21,020 nucleotides of DNA, taken from NCBI RefSeq assembly GCF_946221145.1, contig NZ_CAMIOH010000033.1, forward strand, positions 1-21,020, given 5' to 3'. The notes beneath the pieces were generated by a model, which was not told where the DNA came from, searched no databases, and worked only from the letters and a program-made list of their open reading frames with translations. A program made the translations under genes and the position numbers. Shown here piece by piece: positions 1 through 7,191 of the stretch (its first letter is position 1; every line of letters starts with the position of its first letter). The stretch comes from an uncultured Paracoccus sp. (GTDB lineage Bacteria; Pseudomonadota; Alphaproteobacteria; Rhodobacterales; Rhodobacteraceae).

Positions 1-1095
1 GATGCCGACCAGATCGGCCTGCATCTCGTCCAGGCTGGTGGTTTCGGTGTCGATGGCGACAAAGCCCGCATCGCGGATCGCGGCGATCCAGCGGTCCAGC
101 CCGGCCCGGTCGGTGATGGTGTCATACAGCGCGTGGTCGATGGCGGCGATGTCGGGCGCGGCGGGGGCGGCGCTTGGCGGGGCGGACTGGACCACCGGCG
201 CCTCGGCCCCCAGGCGTTCGGCCACGCGGGTCGTCAGGGTGCGGAACTCCATTTCCGACAGGAAGGACAGCAGATGGGCGGCGTCGGGCGCCCGCACCTC
301 AAGGCTTTCCAGCGTGAAGTCCAGCGGCGTGTTGCAATCCAGCGCGACCAGCCGCCTGGAGATGCGGATCTGGTCGGCATGGTCGATCAGGGTCTGGCGG
401 CGCTTGGGCTGCTTGATCTGGTCGGCCTGTGCCAGCAGGGTTTCCAGATCGCCATAGTCGGTGATCAGTTGCGCGGCGGTCTTGATGCCGATGCCCGGCG
501 CGCCGGGCACGTTGTCCACCGCATCGCCCGCAAGCGCCTGCACGTCCACCACCCGGTCGGGCCAGACGCCGAATTTCTCGAACACGCCGTCGCGGTCGAT
601 GGCCTTGCCCTTGATCGGATCCAGCATCTGCACGCCGTCGCCGACCAGCTGCATCAGATCCTTGTCGCTGCTGATGATCGTCACCGACCCGCCCGCGTCC
701 CGCGCCTTGCAGGACAGGGCGGCGATGATGTCGTCGGCCTCGTATCCCTCGGTCTCGATGCAGGCGATGTTGAAGGCACGGGTGGCGTCGCGGGTCAGCG
801 GGAATTGCGGGCGCAGATCCTCGGGCGGTTCGGGGCGGTTGGCCTTGTAGGCGGAATAGATTTCATTGCGGAAGGTCTTGGACGAATGGTCGAAGATCAC
901 CGCCGCATGGGTCGGCGCGTCGCTGCCGCGGTCGTCGCTGACATATTTCCACAGCATGTTGCAAAAGCCCGCGACCGCGCCCACGGGCAGCCCGTCGGAT
1001 TTGCGCGTCAGCGGCGGCAGGGCGTGATAGGCCCGGAAGATGAAGGCCGATCCGTCGATCAGGTGCAGGTGGTGGCCCTTGCCAAAGCTGTCCAT
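1..1095 (-). CDS. polA: DNA polymerase I, N-terminal part (runs off the window)
   Basis: DNA polymerase I fills gaps and removes RNA primers during replication and repair. The first 365 residues are visible. Residues 1 to about 290 form the 5'-nuclease domain, with acidic metal ligands at D14, D69, D121/D122, D144/D146 and D191/D194, plus the helix-hairpin-helix segment DNVPGAPGIGIKTAA near 194-208. The last visible residues, AIDTETTSLD, carry D349 and E351, the DxE motif of the 3'-5' proofreading domain. This suggests that proofreading is retained; the polymerase domain lies outside the window. The start is the ATG complementary to 1093-1095, with AAGGA (complement of 1104-1108) eight bases upstream. 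The leader contains a hairpin. The gene is transcribed away from the rest of the window. Confidence 0.97.
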   Translation of the reverse strand, partial: MDSFGKGHHLHLIDGSAFIFRAYHALPPLTRKSDGLPVGAVAGFCNMLWKYVSDDRGSDAPTHAAVIFDHSSKTFRNEIYSAYKANRPEPPEDLRPQFPLTRDATRAFNIACIETEGYEADDIIAALSCKARDAGGSVTIISSDKDLMQLVGDGVQMLDPIKGKAIDRDGVFEKFGVWPDRVVDVQALAGDAVDNVPGAPGIGIKTAAQLITDYGDLETLLAQADQIKQPKRRQTLIDHADQIRISRRLVALDCNTPLDFTLESLEVRAPDAAHLLSFLSEMEFRTLTTRVAERLGAEAPVVQSAPPSAAPAAPDIAAIDHALYDTITDRAGLDRWIAAIRDAGFVAIDTETTSLDEMQADLVGI

Positions 1096-1111
1096 GAAAG
1101 CGGTCCTTGTG

Positions 1112-1127
1112 CCCCGAGTCTTCGGGG
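1112..1127 (-). promoter_or_regulatory. Hairpin in the polA leader
   Basis: The arms CCCCGA (1112-1117) and TCGGGG (1122-1127) pair perfectly over a four-base loop. The hairpin ends 16 bases before the polA ATG and just upstream of its ribosome binding site. It could affect translation or be the remains of a terminator; no T-run follows it in the polA direction. Confidence 0.4.
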
Positions 1128-1170
1128 ACCGTTCTGGCAGAAAGCGGCGGGGGGCGCAAAGGGGCGCGGT

Positions 1171-1215
1171 CAGGACCGGGGCCTTGCCCCGGACCCCAGG
1201 ATATTTAGGCCAAAG
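1171..1215. repeat. Probable dispersed intergenic hairpin repeat
   Basis: A perfect 7-bp stem (CCGGGGC at 1176-1182, GCCCCGG at 1186-1192) with loop CTT is followed by ACCCCAGGATATTTAGGC. From memory, this hairpin followed by a GGATATTT-like segment resembles a repeat found many times between genes in Rhodobacterales; no search was run. It lies between the stop of the zinc-finger gene and polA and may act as a terminator or transcript-end stabiliser. Confidence 0.45.
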
Positions 1216-1230
1216 TGAAAGACATGCAGA

Positions 1231-1476
1231 TCAGTGATCGCCGTGGGCATGGTCGCGGTCGATCACGAAGCGCTTGTCGCAATAGCCGCAATCGACGAAG
1301 CCGGTTTCGGGCGAGATCGCCAGCCAGACGCGCGGATGGCCCAGGCCCGCCGCGTCATCGCCGTCGCACGCCACCTTCCAGGTGGTGACGATCTGCGTTT
1401 CGGGTGCGGGCATCCTGAGTTCGGCGGCGCTCTGGTTGGTCGAGAGCGGATTTTCCGGCAGGTCGTATTGCGTCAT
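1231..1476 (-). CDS. Zinc-finger (zf-CHCC) protein, NDUFS6-like
   Basis: A small 81-residue protein with a C-x9-H and CxxC zinc site: the segments ACDGDDAAGLGHPRVW and DCGYCDKRF near its C-terminus. This arrangement matches the zf-CHCC family, which includes the C-terminus of mitochondrial complex I subunit NDUFS6. Alphaproteobacterial complex I, including that of Paracoccus, is known to carry homologues of a few mitochondrial accessory subunits, NDUFS6 among them, so a role in complex I is plausible but inferred. The start MTQYDLPENP is chosen because AAGAAGG lies six bases upstream and matches the usual family length; an upstream in-frame ATG would add ten residues. It is divergent from the ABC ATPase, with 93 bp between. 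Confidence 0.88.
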   Translation of the reverse strand: MTQYDLPENPLSTNQSAAELRMPAPETQIVTTWKVACDGDDAAGLGHPRVWLAISPETGFVDCGYCDKRFVIDRDHAHGDH

Positions 1477-1520
1477 GGCTGGCCTTCTTGTGGCGGCGGG
1501 CGGCATCTGGTCTTATCCCG

Positions 1521-1549
1521 TGATACCGCAGCGCCGCCTGCCTTCGCAA
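1521..1549 (-). promoter_or_regulatory. Candidate sigma-70 promoter for the zinc-finger gene
   Basis: On the minus strand, TTGCGA (complement of 1544-1549) and GTATCA (complement of 1521-1526) are separated by 17 bases. This would start transcription about 40 bases before the zinc-finger ATG. Prediction by eye only. Confidence 0.3.
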
Positions 1550-1569
1550 GCTCTGCCAGGGATGCCACC

Positions 1570-2493
1570 ATGCCGAACGCCATCGAGATCGCCGGTCTGC
1601 GCAAGACCTATGCCGCCCAGGGAAATGCGCCCGCCAAGGAGGCGCTGAAGGGCATCGACCTGGCGATTCCGGCGGGCAGCATCTTCGGGCTGCTGGGGCC
1701 GAACGGGGCGGGGAAATCCACGCTGATCAATATCCTGGCCGGGCTGGTCAACAAGACGGCGGGCAAGGTCACGATCTGGGGTTTCGATCAGGACGTGAAC
1801 CCGCGCCAGTCGCGCGCGGCCATCGGGGTGATGCCGCAGGAACTGAACATGGATCCGTTCTTTACCCCCCGCGCCAGCCTTGAGGTCCAGGCGGGTCTGT
1901 ATGGCGTGCCGAAATCGGAACGCTGGACGGATGAATTGCTGGATCTGGTGGGGCTGCGTGACCAGGCCAATGCCTATGCCCGCAATCTGTCGGGCGGGAT
2001 GCGGCGGCGGCTGTTGCTGGCCAAGGCCCTGGTCCATCGCCCGCAGATCCTGGTGCTGGACGAACCCACGGCGGGCGTGGATATCACCCTGCGCGAGATG
2101 CTGTGGGCCAACGTGCGGGCGCTGAACCGGCAGGGCATGACCATCATCCTGACCACGCATTATCTGGAGGAAGCCGAACAGATGTGCGACGAAATCGCCA
2201 TCATCAACCATGGCGAACTGGTCGTGCGTCAGGACACCCGCAGCCTGCTGTCGCGCACGGACGGCAAGACGCTGGTGCTGGACACCGGAGGGATGGTCCC
2301 GCTGCCGCCGCTGCCCCAGGGCGCGCACCCGGAATGGCGGGGCGACGGGCGGCTGGCCATTGGCTATCCCCCGTCGCGGGTCAGGGCCGACCAGGTGCTG
2401 GACGCACTGCGCAGTGCCGGCGTCCCGATCCTGGATGTGGCGACCGAACAGCCCGACCTGGAGGACGTGTTCGTGGAACTGACGCGACCCTAG
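1570..2493 (+). CDS. ABC transporter ATP-binding protein, YadG-like
   Basis: A 307-residue ATPase subunit of an ABC-2 type transporter, closest in appearance to E. coli YadG. Visible motifs are Walker A GPNGAGKS (43-50), Q-loop Q90, signature LSGGM (140-144), Walker B ILVLDE (160-165) and H-loop H197. The segment TIILTTHYLEEAE is typical of the group. About 90 residues after the ATPase core form the C-terminal domain common in ABC-2 exporter ATPases. The start ATG at 1570 begins the conserved N-terminus; the open frame upstream is unrelated antisense sequence. No permease gene (YadH type) lies next to it here, so its partner and substrate are unknown. Its stop codon interleaves with that of the convergent HIT gene. 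Confidence 0.93.
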   Translation: MPNAIEIAGLRKTYAAQGNAPAKEALKGIDLAIPAGSIFGLLGPNGAGKSTLINILAGLVNKTAGKVTIWGFDQDVNPRQSRAAIGVMPQELNMDPFFTPRASLEVQAGLYGVPKSERWTDELLDLVGLRDQANAYARNLSGGMRRRLLLAKALVHRPQILVLDEPTAGVDITLREMLWANVRALNRQGMTIILTTHYLEEAEQMCDEIAIINHGELVVRQDTRSLLSRTDGKTLVLDTGGMVPLPPLPQGAHPEWRGDGRLAIGYPPSRVRADQVLDALRSAGVPILDVATEQPDLEDVFVELTRP

Positions 2494-2873
2494 TCCCGCA
2501 GGGACAGCATCGGTCCCATCACCCGCCCGCCCAGGATGTGCAGGTGGTAATGCGGAACCTCTTGCACGCCATGCGGGCCGCTGTTGGCGACGGCGCGGAA
2601 GCCGCCGTTGCCCTGGGCCAGTGCCACACCTTCGGACGCGCAGACCTGGGCGCACAGGCGGGTAAATCCCACGATTTCAGCGTCCGAGGCATTGGCCGCG
2701 AAATCGTCCAGGCTGACATAGGCGCCCTTGGGGATCACCAGCACATGCACCGGCGCCTGGGGCCGGATGTCGCGGAACGCCAGGGCGTGATCGTTTTCCG
2801 CAACGGTGTCGCAGGGGATCTCTCCCCTCAGGATGCGGGCGAAGATATTGGTGTCGTCGTAAGCAAGGGCCAT
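2490..2873 (-). CDS. HIT family hydrolase (HinT-like)
   Basis: A 127-residue histidine-triad protein that binds nucleotides. The family hydrolyses purine nucleoside phosphoramidates and similar AMP conjugates. The N-terminus (DDTNIFARILRGEIPCD) and the active-site motif HYHLHILGG near residues 108-116 are typical of HinT. The start ATG has AGGA about nine bases upstream. It starts 15 bases after the stop of the glycosyltransferase gene on the same strand, so the two are probably co-transcribed, although no functional link is obvious. Its stop codon TAG shares the palindrome CTAG with the stop of the ABC ATPase gene. The true cellular substrate cannot be read from sequence. Confidence 0.93.
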   Translation of the reverse strand: MALAYDDTNIFARILRGEIPCDTVAENDHALAFRDIRPQAPVHVLVIPKGAYVSLDDFAANASDAEIVGFTRLCAQVCASEGVALAQGNGGFRAVANSGPHGVQEVPHYHLHILGGRVMGPMLSLRD

Positions 2874-2888
2874 GGGGCGATCCTGTGG

Positions 2889-4460
2889 TCAATCGGTGAA
2901 CAGATGCGGCGTCTGGGCCAGATCATGCGCGACCTGGGGGGAAACATCCAGAAACCGCGCAAGCGCGTCGGCATTGGCGGCGACCGGCGCCATGGGCGAC
3001 AGGACCGTCAGGCGCGACCCGGCCAGGTCGCGCAGGCGATCGGCCTCGTGCGCAAGGTCGCGGTCCACGATGGGCAGCAGCTGGCCGATCACCGCATCGG
3101 GCGTCGCAGGCCCGGCCAGACCGGTGCGGCGTATATGGCCACGCAGGTAATCGTGGCTGAACGGGGTGTCGATCAGCAGGATCCGTGTCTCTGCCCGGTC
3201 GGCCAGGAAATCGGCGATCAGCGCCAGGGCCGACGGGTCCAGGCACAGGACCAGCCGGTTCGACCCGTAATCCTCCAGCAGCAACCGGACCAGGGCGCGG
3301 CGGTGGCGTTCGCGCTTGGCGATGGTCGAGCCGATGCCGCCCAGATCCGGCAGGCCCGCGTCGCGCTCGTTGAAGATGTAATCCACCGCCGGAATGTCGG
3401 TCAGGTCACGGATCCGCGCGGTCAGCCGCTTGGCGACATGCCATTTCTTTGCCACCACCAGGCAGATCGCCTGGTTGCGCCCGCCCTGGTCGTCCCAGAA
3501 CCGGGGCGCAAAGCGCCGCCCCACCCGGCCCCGCCCGGTCAGAAAACGAAACAGCCGCGGCGCCTCGTTCGAGATGGCGAAGCTGACGCCCCGTGCCTGC
3601 CACAACGCCCCCAGGCGGGCACGCAGATCCTGCGCCTCGGCGCTGATCTTGCGGGCGAACAGATAGTCCTGGCGGGTCAGAAGATCGTAATGGTCGTTGT
3701 AGAACGTCACCGGCACTCCGTAGTCGGTGAACATCAGGCAGGTGGGAGAGCGGCGGCGAATCTCGGTCTTGGGAACCAGATGGGCGACAAGGGTCTGGAA
3801 GAAGGTCTCGTCCGGGATCCAGGTGGTGCGGAAGAACCGCGGCAGGTCGGGCCGCGCCGCGATCAGCGCCAGCACCGATTCGACCGTCTGGCGGCGCAGG
3901 CACCACCATTGCGACCCGATCATCACCTGGATGCCCTGCGGCACCGCGCGGTCCAGCCCCAGCCATTTCTGCACCGCCATGCTGGCATAGAACAGCCGCT
4001 TGCGGCGGCGTTCGTTGAACCAGTGGCGATAGATCAGCCGCTCGGCCTTGATGCCGGTCCTGATCCAGTCGCTGTCGAAGAAATCGAAGGATTCGATGTA
4101 ATCGCAATCGTCGCGATCCAGGAAGTCATGCGCATACTCGGCCGATTTGATGGGCATGCAATCGCCCGACAGCATGTAGAAATGCGTGGCCTCGGGGAAG
4201 GACCGTTCGGCCTGCCGCAGCGCCGACAGGGTGGCCGCGACCAGCGACCATTCCCCCCAGCCGCAACGGCTGCGCCGGGGCGCGAAGATCACGTTGGGAT
4301 TGCCCGCCAAGGCCGCGCGGATCAGGCGGTATTCGTCCGCAGGCGCGCTGCGGTCGTAGTGGATCGCCACATAATCGCCAGATGCCGTCAGCCGCCGCGC
4401 CTGGTCCACGACGCCCTGCGGATCCTTGTGCGTCAGAAGGATGAAGGCGATGCGGGCCAT
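2889..4460 (-). CDS. GT14-type beta-1,6-N-acetylglucosaminyltransferase with C-terminal DUF5928-like domain
   Basis: A 523-residue protein. Residues 1 to about 270 resemble core-2/I-branching glycosyltransferases: an N-terminal FILLTHKDP strand, CGWGEWSLVAATLSAL (66-81), FYMLSGDCMPIKS (94-106), IGSQWW (181-186) and PDETFFQT (216-223), whose glutamate fits the family's catalytic acid. From about 290 to the end is a second domain that I recall as DUF5928, typical of Rhodobacterales proteins of this kind. There is no signal peptide or membrane segment, so it likely acts on the cytoplasmic side. A divergent sulfotransferase gene starts 131 bp away, suggesting a shared role in building a sulfated surface glycan; this is inference. 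The acceptor is unknown. Confidence 0.88.
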   Translation of the reverse strand: MARIAFILLTHKDPQGVVDQARRLTASGDYVAIHYDRSAPADEYRLIRAALAGNPNVIFAPRRSRCGWGEWSLVAATLSALRQAERSFPEATHFYMLSGDCMPIKSAEYAHDFLDRDDCDYIESFDFFDSDWIRTGIKAERLIYRHWFNERRRKRLFYASMAVQKWLGLDRAVPQGIQVMIGSQWWCLRRQTVESVLALIAARPDLPRFFRTTWIPDETFFQTLVAHLVPKTEIRRRSPTCLMFTDYGVPVTFYNDHYDLLTRQDYLFARKISAEAQDLRARLGALWQARGVSFAISNEAPRLFRFLTGRGRVGRRFAPRFWDDQGGRNQAICLVVAKKWHVAKRLTARIRDLTDIPAVDYIFNERDAGLPDLGGIGSTIAKRERHRRALVRLLLEDYGSNRLVLCLDPSALALIADFLADRAETRILLIDTPFSHDYLRGHIRRTGLAGPATPDAVIGQLLPIVDRDLAHEADRLRDLAGSRLTVLSPMAPVAANADALARFLDVSPQVAHDLAQTPHLFTD

Positions 4461-4509
4461 GACGACGGAAACTTATCGGATGCTGGGCCTGACGAACGGG
4501 CGATGAATC

Positions 4510-4538
4510 TTGCGTCGGATCGGATTTCTGTGTGTAAA
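4510..4538 (+). promoter_or_regulatory. Candidate sigma-70 promoter for the sulfotransferase gene
   Basis: TTGCGT (4510-4515) and TGTAAA (4533-4538) are separated by 17 bases, placing a start about 47 bases before the sulfotransferase ATG. By eye only. Confidence 0.35.
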
Positions 4539-4591
4539 CGCCTTTCACGCGTGTCGGCAAGCCGCGCTGCAATCAAAGGAAGTGGGCAAGG

Positions 4592-5410
4592 ATGGCGTTC
4601 CCCGGCGTCTGGATGACCGAAAGCGAGAGCCTGATCTATCGGGTGGTGCCGAAATGCGCCTGCTCGACCATCGGGCAGATCATGTTCTATTCGGATCATG
4701 GCCGGTTTTTCGACGGCGACATCCACGACTCGACCGAAGGTCTGCACAAATGGTCCCAGGACGACAGCAAGCCACGGATCGAAGACGCGGTGGCCCGCCA
4801 CAAGGCGATGACCTTTACCTGCGTCCGCAATCCCTATGCGCGGATTCTGTCGTCCTTCTTTGACAAGATCGCGGGGATCCAGCGGAACGGGCGGCGCTAT
4901 CGCGGCAATCTGGTGCCGCAACTGGCGCAGCGCTACGGGATCGACGTGGGCAGCCCGGAAAACGGTTTCGATTTCGACCAGATCGCCAGCTTCCGCCGCT
5001 TTCTGCTGTTCGCGCGCGATACCATCCTGTGGCGCAAGCCGATGGATCCCGACATCCACTGGTCGGCGATGTCAGGCCATATCGGCACCTTCATTGCCAA
5101 CGGCGGACATTACGACCGGATCATCTTTACCGAATCCTTCAATCATGGCATGACGCAGGTGCTGTCTGGGGCCGAAACGCCGGTTCCGGTCGATCTGGCC
5201 GCCGTGCCCCGCTTCAATGAATCCGAAGGGCACGGGCCGAAACGGGCGCACAAGATCAGCGATTATTTCGACGATATGTCACGCCACCTGATCTGGGAGA
5301 TCTACAAGGACGATTTCCAGCTGTTCCGATACGATTTCGACAATCCCGACAACAGGATGCCGCTGTCCGACATCGACCTGTCCGAGGTTCACGCCAAGCT
5401 GGGGCGCTGA
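4592..5410 (+). CDS. Sulfotransferase family 2 protein
   Basis: A 272-residue protein with both PAPS-binding signatures: the 5'-phosphosulfate loop PKCACST (20-26) near the N-terminus and the 3'-phosphate motif RNPYARILSSF (79-89). The family transfers sulfate from PAPS, usually to a sugar hydroxyl. No signal peptide or transmembrane anchor is seen, unlike Golgi relatives, so it is predicted to be cytosolic. AAGGA lies 11 bases before the ATG. It is divergent from the GT14-like glycosyltransferase gene and converges with dps, seven bases from its stop. The pairing suggests sulfation of a glycan made by that enzyme, but the acceptor is unproven. Confidence 0.9.
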   Translation: MAFPGVWMTESESLIYRVVPKCACSTIGQIMFYSDHGRFFDGDIHDSTEGLHKWSQDDSKPRIEDAVARHKAMTFTCVRNPYARILSSFFDKIAGIQRNGRRYRGNLVPQLAQRYGIDVGSPENGFDFDQIASFRRFLLFARDTILWRKPMDPDIHWSAMSGHIGTFIANGGHYDRIIFTESFNHGMTQVLSGAETPVPVDLAAVPRFNESEGHGPKRAHKISDYFDDMSRHLIWEIYKDDFQLFRYDFDNPDNRMPLSDIDLSEVHAKLGR

Positions 5411-5417
5411 CCCGCCA

Positions 5418-5891
5418 TCATTCCAGATGGCTTTCCATGAACCACAGATCCTTGTCCAGGCTGCGGGATGCGGCGGTGAAGATGTCGGCGGTATCGGCAT
5501 CGCCCGCCTCGTCCGTGGCGTCGATGGCCTGGCGCAGCTTCTCGCCATGGTCGCGATAGCGTTCGCTCAACGCCTTGATGTGATCTTCGGCCTTGGTCAG
5601 GTCGGTGGGATAGTCCTTGATGGTGCTGCCTTCTGCAACCTTCGCCGCGGTGCCGACCGCCACGCCGTCCAGTTGCTGCACCCGTTCGGCGAAGATGTCG
5701 ATATGGTCACGCAGGTTGTTGTGAACCGTGTCGAACAGTTCGTGGACGGCGATGAAGTTGCGCCCCTTCACGTTCCAATGCGCCTGCTTGACCGCAAGAG
5801 CCAGGGCGATTGAATCGGCCAGACGCTCGTTCAGTTCGGAAATCGAGGTCTTGCGGGCGTTGTCGGTCAGCCCTTTCAATGCGACGGCCAT
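5418..5891 (-). CDS. dps: Dps family ferritin-like DNA-protection protein
   Basis: Dps forms a 12-subunit shell that oxidises and stores iron using hydrogen peroxide and protects DNA under stress. This 157-residue protein has H38, H50, D54, D65 and E69, whose spacings match exactly the E. coli Dps ferroxidase residues H51, H63, D67, D78 and E82. The segment KQAHWNVKGRNF is typical of the family. The start MAVALKG is preferred because GGAG lies six bases upstream; an in-frame ATG nine codons earlier lacks such a site. The lysine-rich N-terminal DNA-binding tail of E. coli Dps is short here. A hairpin sits just upstream of the ribosome binding site. The gene converges with the sulfotransferase gene. 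Confidence 0.96.
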   Translation of the reverse strand: MAVALKGLTDNARKTSISELNERLADSIALALAVKQAHWNVKGRNFIAVHELFDTVHNNLRDHIDIFAERVQQLDGVAVGTAAKVAEGSTIKDYPTDLTKAEDHIKALSERYRDHGEKLRQAIDATDEAGDADTADIFTAASRSLDKDLWFMESHLE

Positions 5892-5905
5892 GATCGTCTC
5901 CTTTT

Positions 5906-5922
5906 CCGGGTGGTTCACCCGG
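5906..5922 (-). promoter_or_regulatory. Hairpin in the dps leader
   Basis: Perfect 7-bp inverted repeat (5906-5912 and 5916-5922) with a three-base loop, about four bases upstream of the dps Shine-Dalgarno GGAG in the transcript. It could control access to the ribosome or protect the mRNA 5' end. No T-run follows. Confidence 0.4.
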
Positions 5923-5968
5923 TCAACGAATGCCTGTCATGCCCGGTTCCGGACGCATGGCGGCCATG

Positions 5969-6003
5969 AAAAAACGGCGCCCCTGTCTGCACAGGGACGC
6001 CGT
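5969..6003 (-). terminator. Rho-independent terminator of acpP
   Basis: On the minus strand, ACGGCG-T-CCCTGT pairs with ACAGGG-G-CGCCGT around a GCAG loop: 12 base pairs with one internal mismatch, followed directly by six T residues. It begins 32 bases after the acpP stop and is the strongest terminator in the window. It also separates the fab cluster from dps. Confidence 0.92.
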
Positions 6004-6035
6004 CATGGAAATGCCGTTCGCGGCAGGGCTGCGGA

Positions 6036-6269
6036 TCAGACCGCGCCCTTGATGAAGGTCACGGCGTCGCCGACCGTCTGGATGGTCTCGGCGGCGTCGT
6101 CCGGGATCTCGATCCCGAATTCTTCCTCGAACGCCATGACCAGTTCCACGGTGTCAAGGCTGTCGGCGCCCAGATCGTCGATGAACGAGGCGGATTCGAC
6201 CACCTTGTCTTCCTCGACGCCCAGATGCTCGACCACGATCTTCTTCACGCGATCAGCGATATCGCTCAT
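6036..6269 (-). CDS. acpP: Acyl carrier protein
   Basis: A 77-residue acidic acyl carrier protein that holds growing fatty acyl chains on a phosphopantetheine arm in the cytoplasm. The attachment serine is S37 in GADSLDTVELVMAFEEEF. Length and sequence are typical. GAGGA lies about six bases before the ATG. It is the last gene of the fabD-fabG-acpP cluster and has its own candidate promoter and a strong terminator, which suits its usual high expression. A 146-bp gap with a hairpin separates it from fabG. Confidence 0.98.
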   Translation of the reverse strand: MSDIADRVKKIVVEHLGVEEDKVVESASFIDDLGADSLDTVELVMAFEEEFGIEIPDDAAETIQTVGDAVTFIKGAV

Positions 6270-6363
6270 GTCACATCCTCATTCTCGCGGGCATCCGCCC
6301 AGGTTTGCACGGGCACGACGGCCCGGTTCTGCCCAGGGCGGTTCCCCTGCTGCTAAAGGCGGG

Positions 6364-6391
6364 GATATAGCACCCGTGAACACTGTTGCAA
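6364..6391 (-). promoter_or_regulatory. Candidate promoter for acpP
   Basis: On the minus strand, TTGCAA (complement of 6386-6391) and TATATC (complement of 6364-6369) are 16 bases apart, in an otherwise GC-rich gap. The -35 element overlaps the hairpin after fabG. Prediction by eye. Confidence 0.4.
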
Positions 6392-6414
6392 CCGCTTTCG
6401 CTTGAAAGGGTTGC
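6388..6414 (-). terminator. Hairpin directly after the fabG stop codon
   Basis: Arms GCAACC-CTTTC and GAAAG-GGTTGC pair for 11 bp with one bulged base around a four-base loop. The structure starts one base after the fabG stop. No T-run follows, so it may be a partial terminator, a processing site or 3'-end protection rather than a full intrinsic terminator. Confidence 0.45.
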
Positions 6415-6415
6415 G

Positions 6416-7153
6416 TCAGACCATCGCCATCCCGCCGTTCACATGCAGCGTGGCGCCGGTGACATATCCCGCCTGGGGGCTGGCCAGATACAGGACCGCC
6501 GCCGCGATTTCTTCGGGCGAGCCCATCCGGCCTGCGGGAATCTGCGACAGGATCTTGCCCTTCTGGTCGTCGGTCAGGCTGTCGGTCATGGCGGTGGCGA
6601 TGAATCCCGGTGCCACGCAGTTCACGGTGATCCCGCGCGAGGCGACCTCGTAGGCCAGCGATTTCGACATGCCGACCAGACCGGCCTTGGCGGCGGCATA
6701 GTTGCCCTGCCCCGGATTGCCCGTCGCGCCCACGACCGAGGTGATGTTGACGATCCGACCCCAGCGGGCCTTCATCATGCCCCGCAGCGCGGCACGCGAC
6801 AGCCGGAACACGCTGGTCAGGTTCACGTCGATGACCTGCTGCCATTCGTCATCCGACATGCGCATGAACAGGTTGTCGCGCGTGATCCCGGCATTGTTGA
6901 CCAGGATGTCCACCGACCCCATCGCCGCGGCCGCGTCCTTGACCAGCCCGGCGGCGGCCTCGGCATCCGACAGGTTCGCGGGCACCACATGCGCCCGTTC
7001 ACCCAGGGTCGCGGCCAAGTCCCGCAATGGCCCTTCGCGCGTGCCCGACAGCGCCACGGTCGCGCCAGCGGCGTGCAGGGCCTGGGCGATGGCCCCGCCG
7101 ATGCCGCCCGATGCGCCTGTCACAAGCGCCGTCTTGCCTGTCAGATCGAACAT
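6416..7153 (-). CDS. fabG: 3-oxoacyl-[acyl-carrier-protein] reductase
   Basis: FabG reduces 3-oxoacyl-ACP to 3-hydroxyacyl-ACP with NADPH in the elongation cycle of fatty acid synthesis. This 245-residue short-chain dehydrogenase has the cofactor motif TGASGGIG (12-19), NNAG (86-89) and the catalytic residues N111, S139, Y152 and K156. The start MFDLTGKTALVTG is chosen because AAGGA sits about six bases upstream; an in-frame start eight codons earlier is unlikely. It follows fabD by 38 bases on the same strand and is probably co-transcribed with it. A stable hairpin follows its stop codon. Confidence 0.97.
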   Translation of the reverse strand: MFDLTGKTALVTGASGGIGGAIAQALHAAGATVALSGTREGPLRDLAATLGERAHVVPANLSDAEAAAGLVKDAAAAMGSVDILVNNAGITRDNLFMRMSDDEWQQVIDVNLTSVFRLSRAALRGMMKARWGRIVNITSVVGATGNPGQGNYAAAKAGLVGMSKSLAYEVASRGITVNCVAPGFIATAMTDSLTDDQKGKILSQIPAGRMGSPEEIAAAVLYLASPQAGYVTGATLHVNGGMAMV

Positions 7154-7191
7154 GGCTGATCCTTCTTCTTTGTCCACATACCCGTCAGGCC

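Noticed and set aside
2103..4616. A very long plus-strand open frame (over 800 codons) opposite the glycosyltransferase and HIT genes
   Set aside because: Shadow frame in GC-rich DNA; its sequence resembles no family, while the opposite strand has clear motifs.
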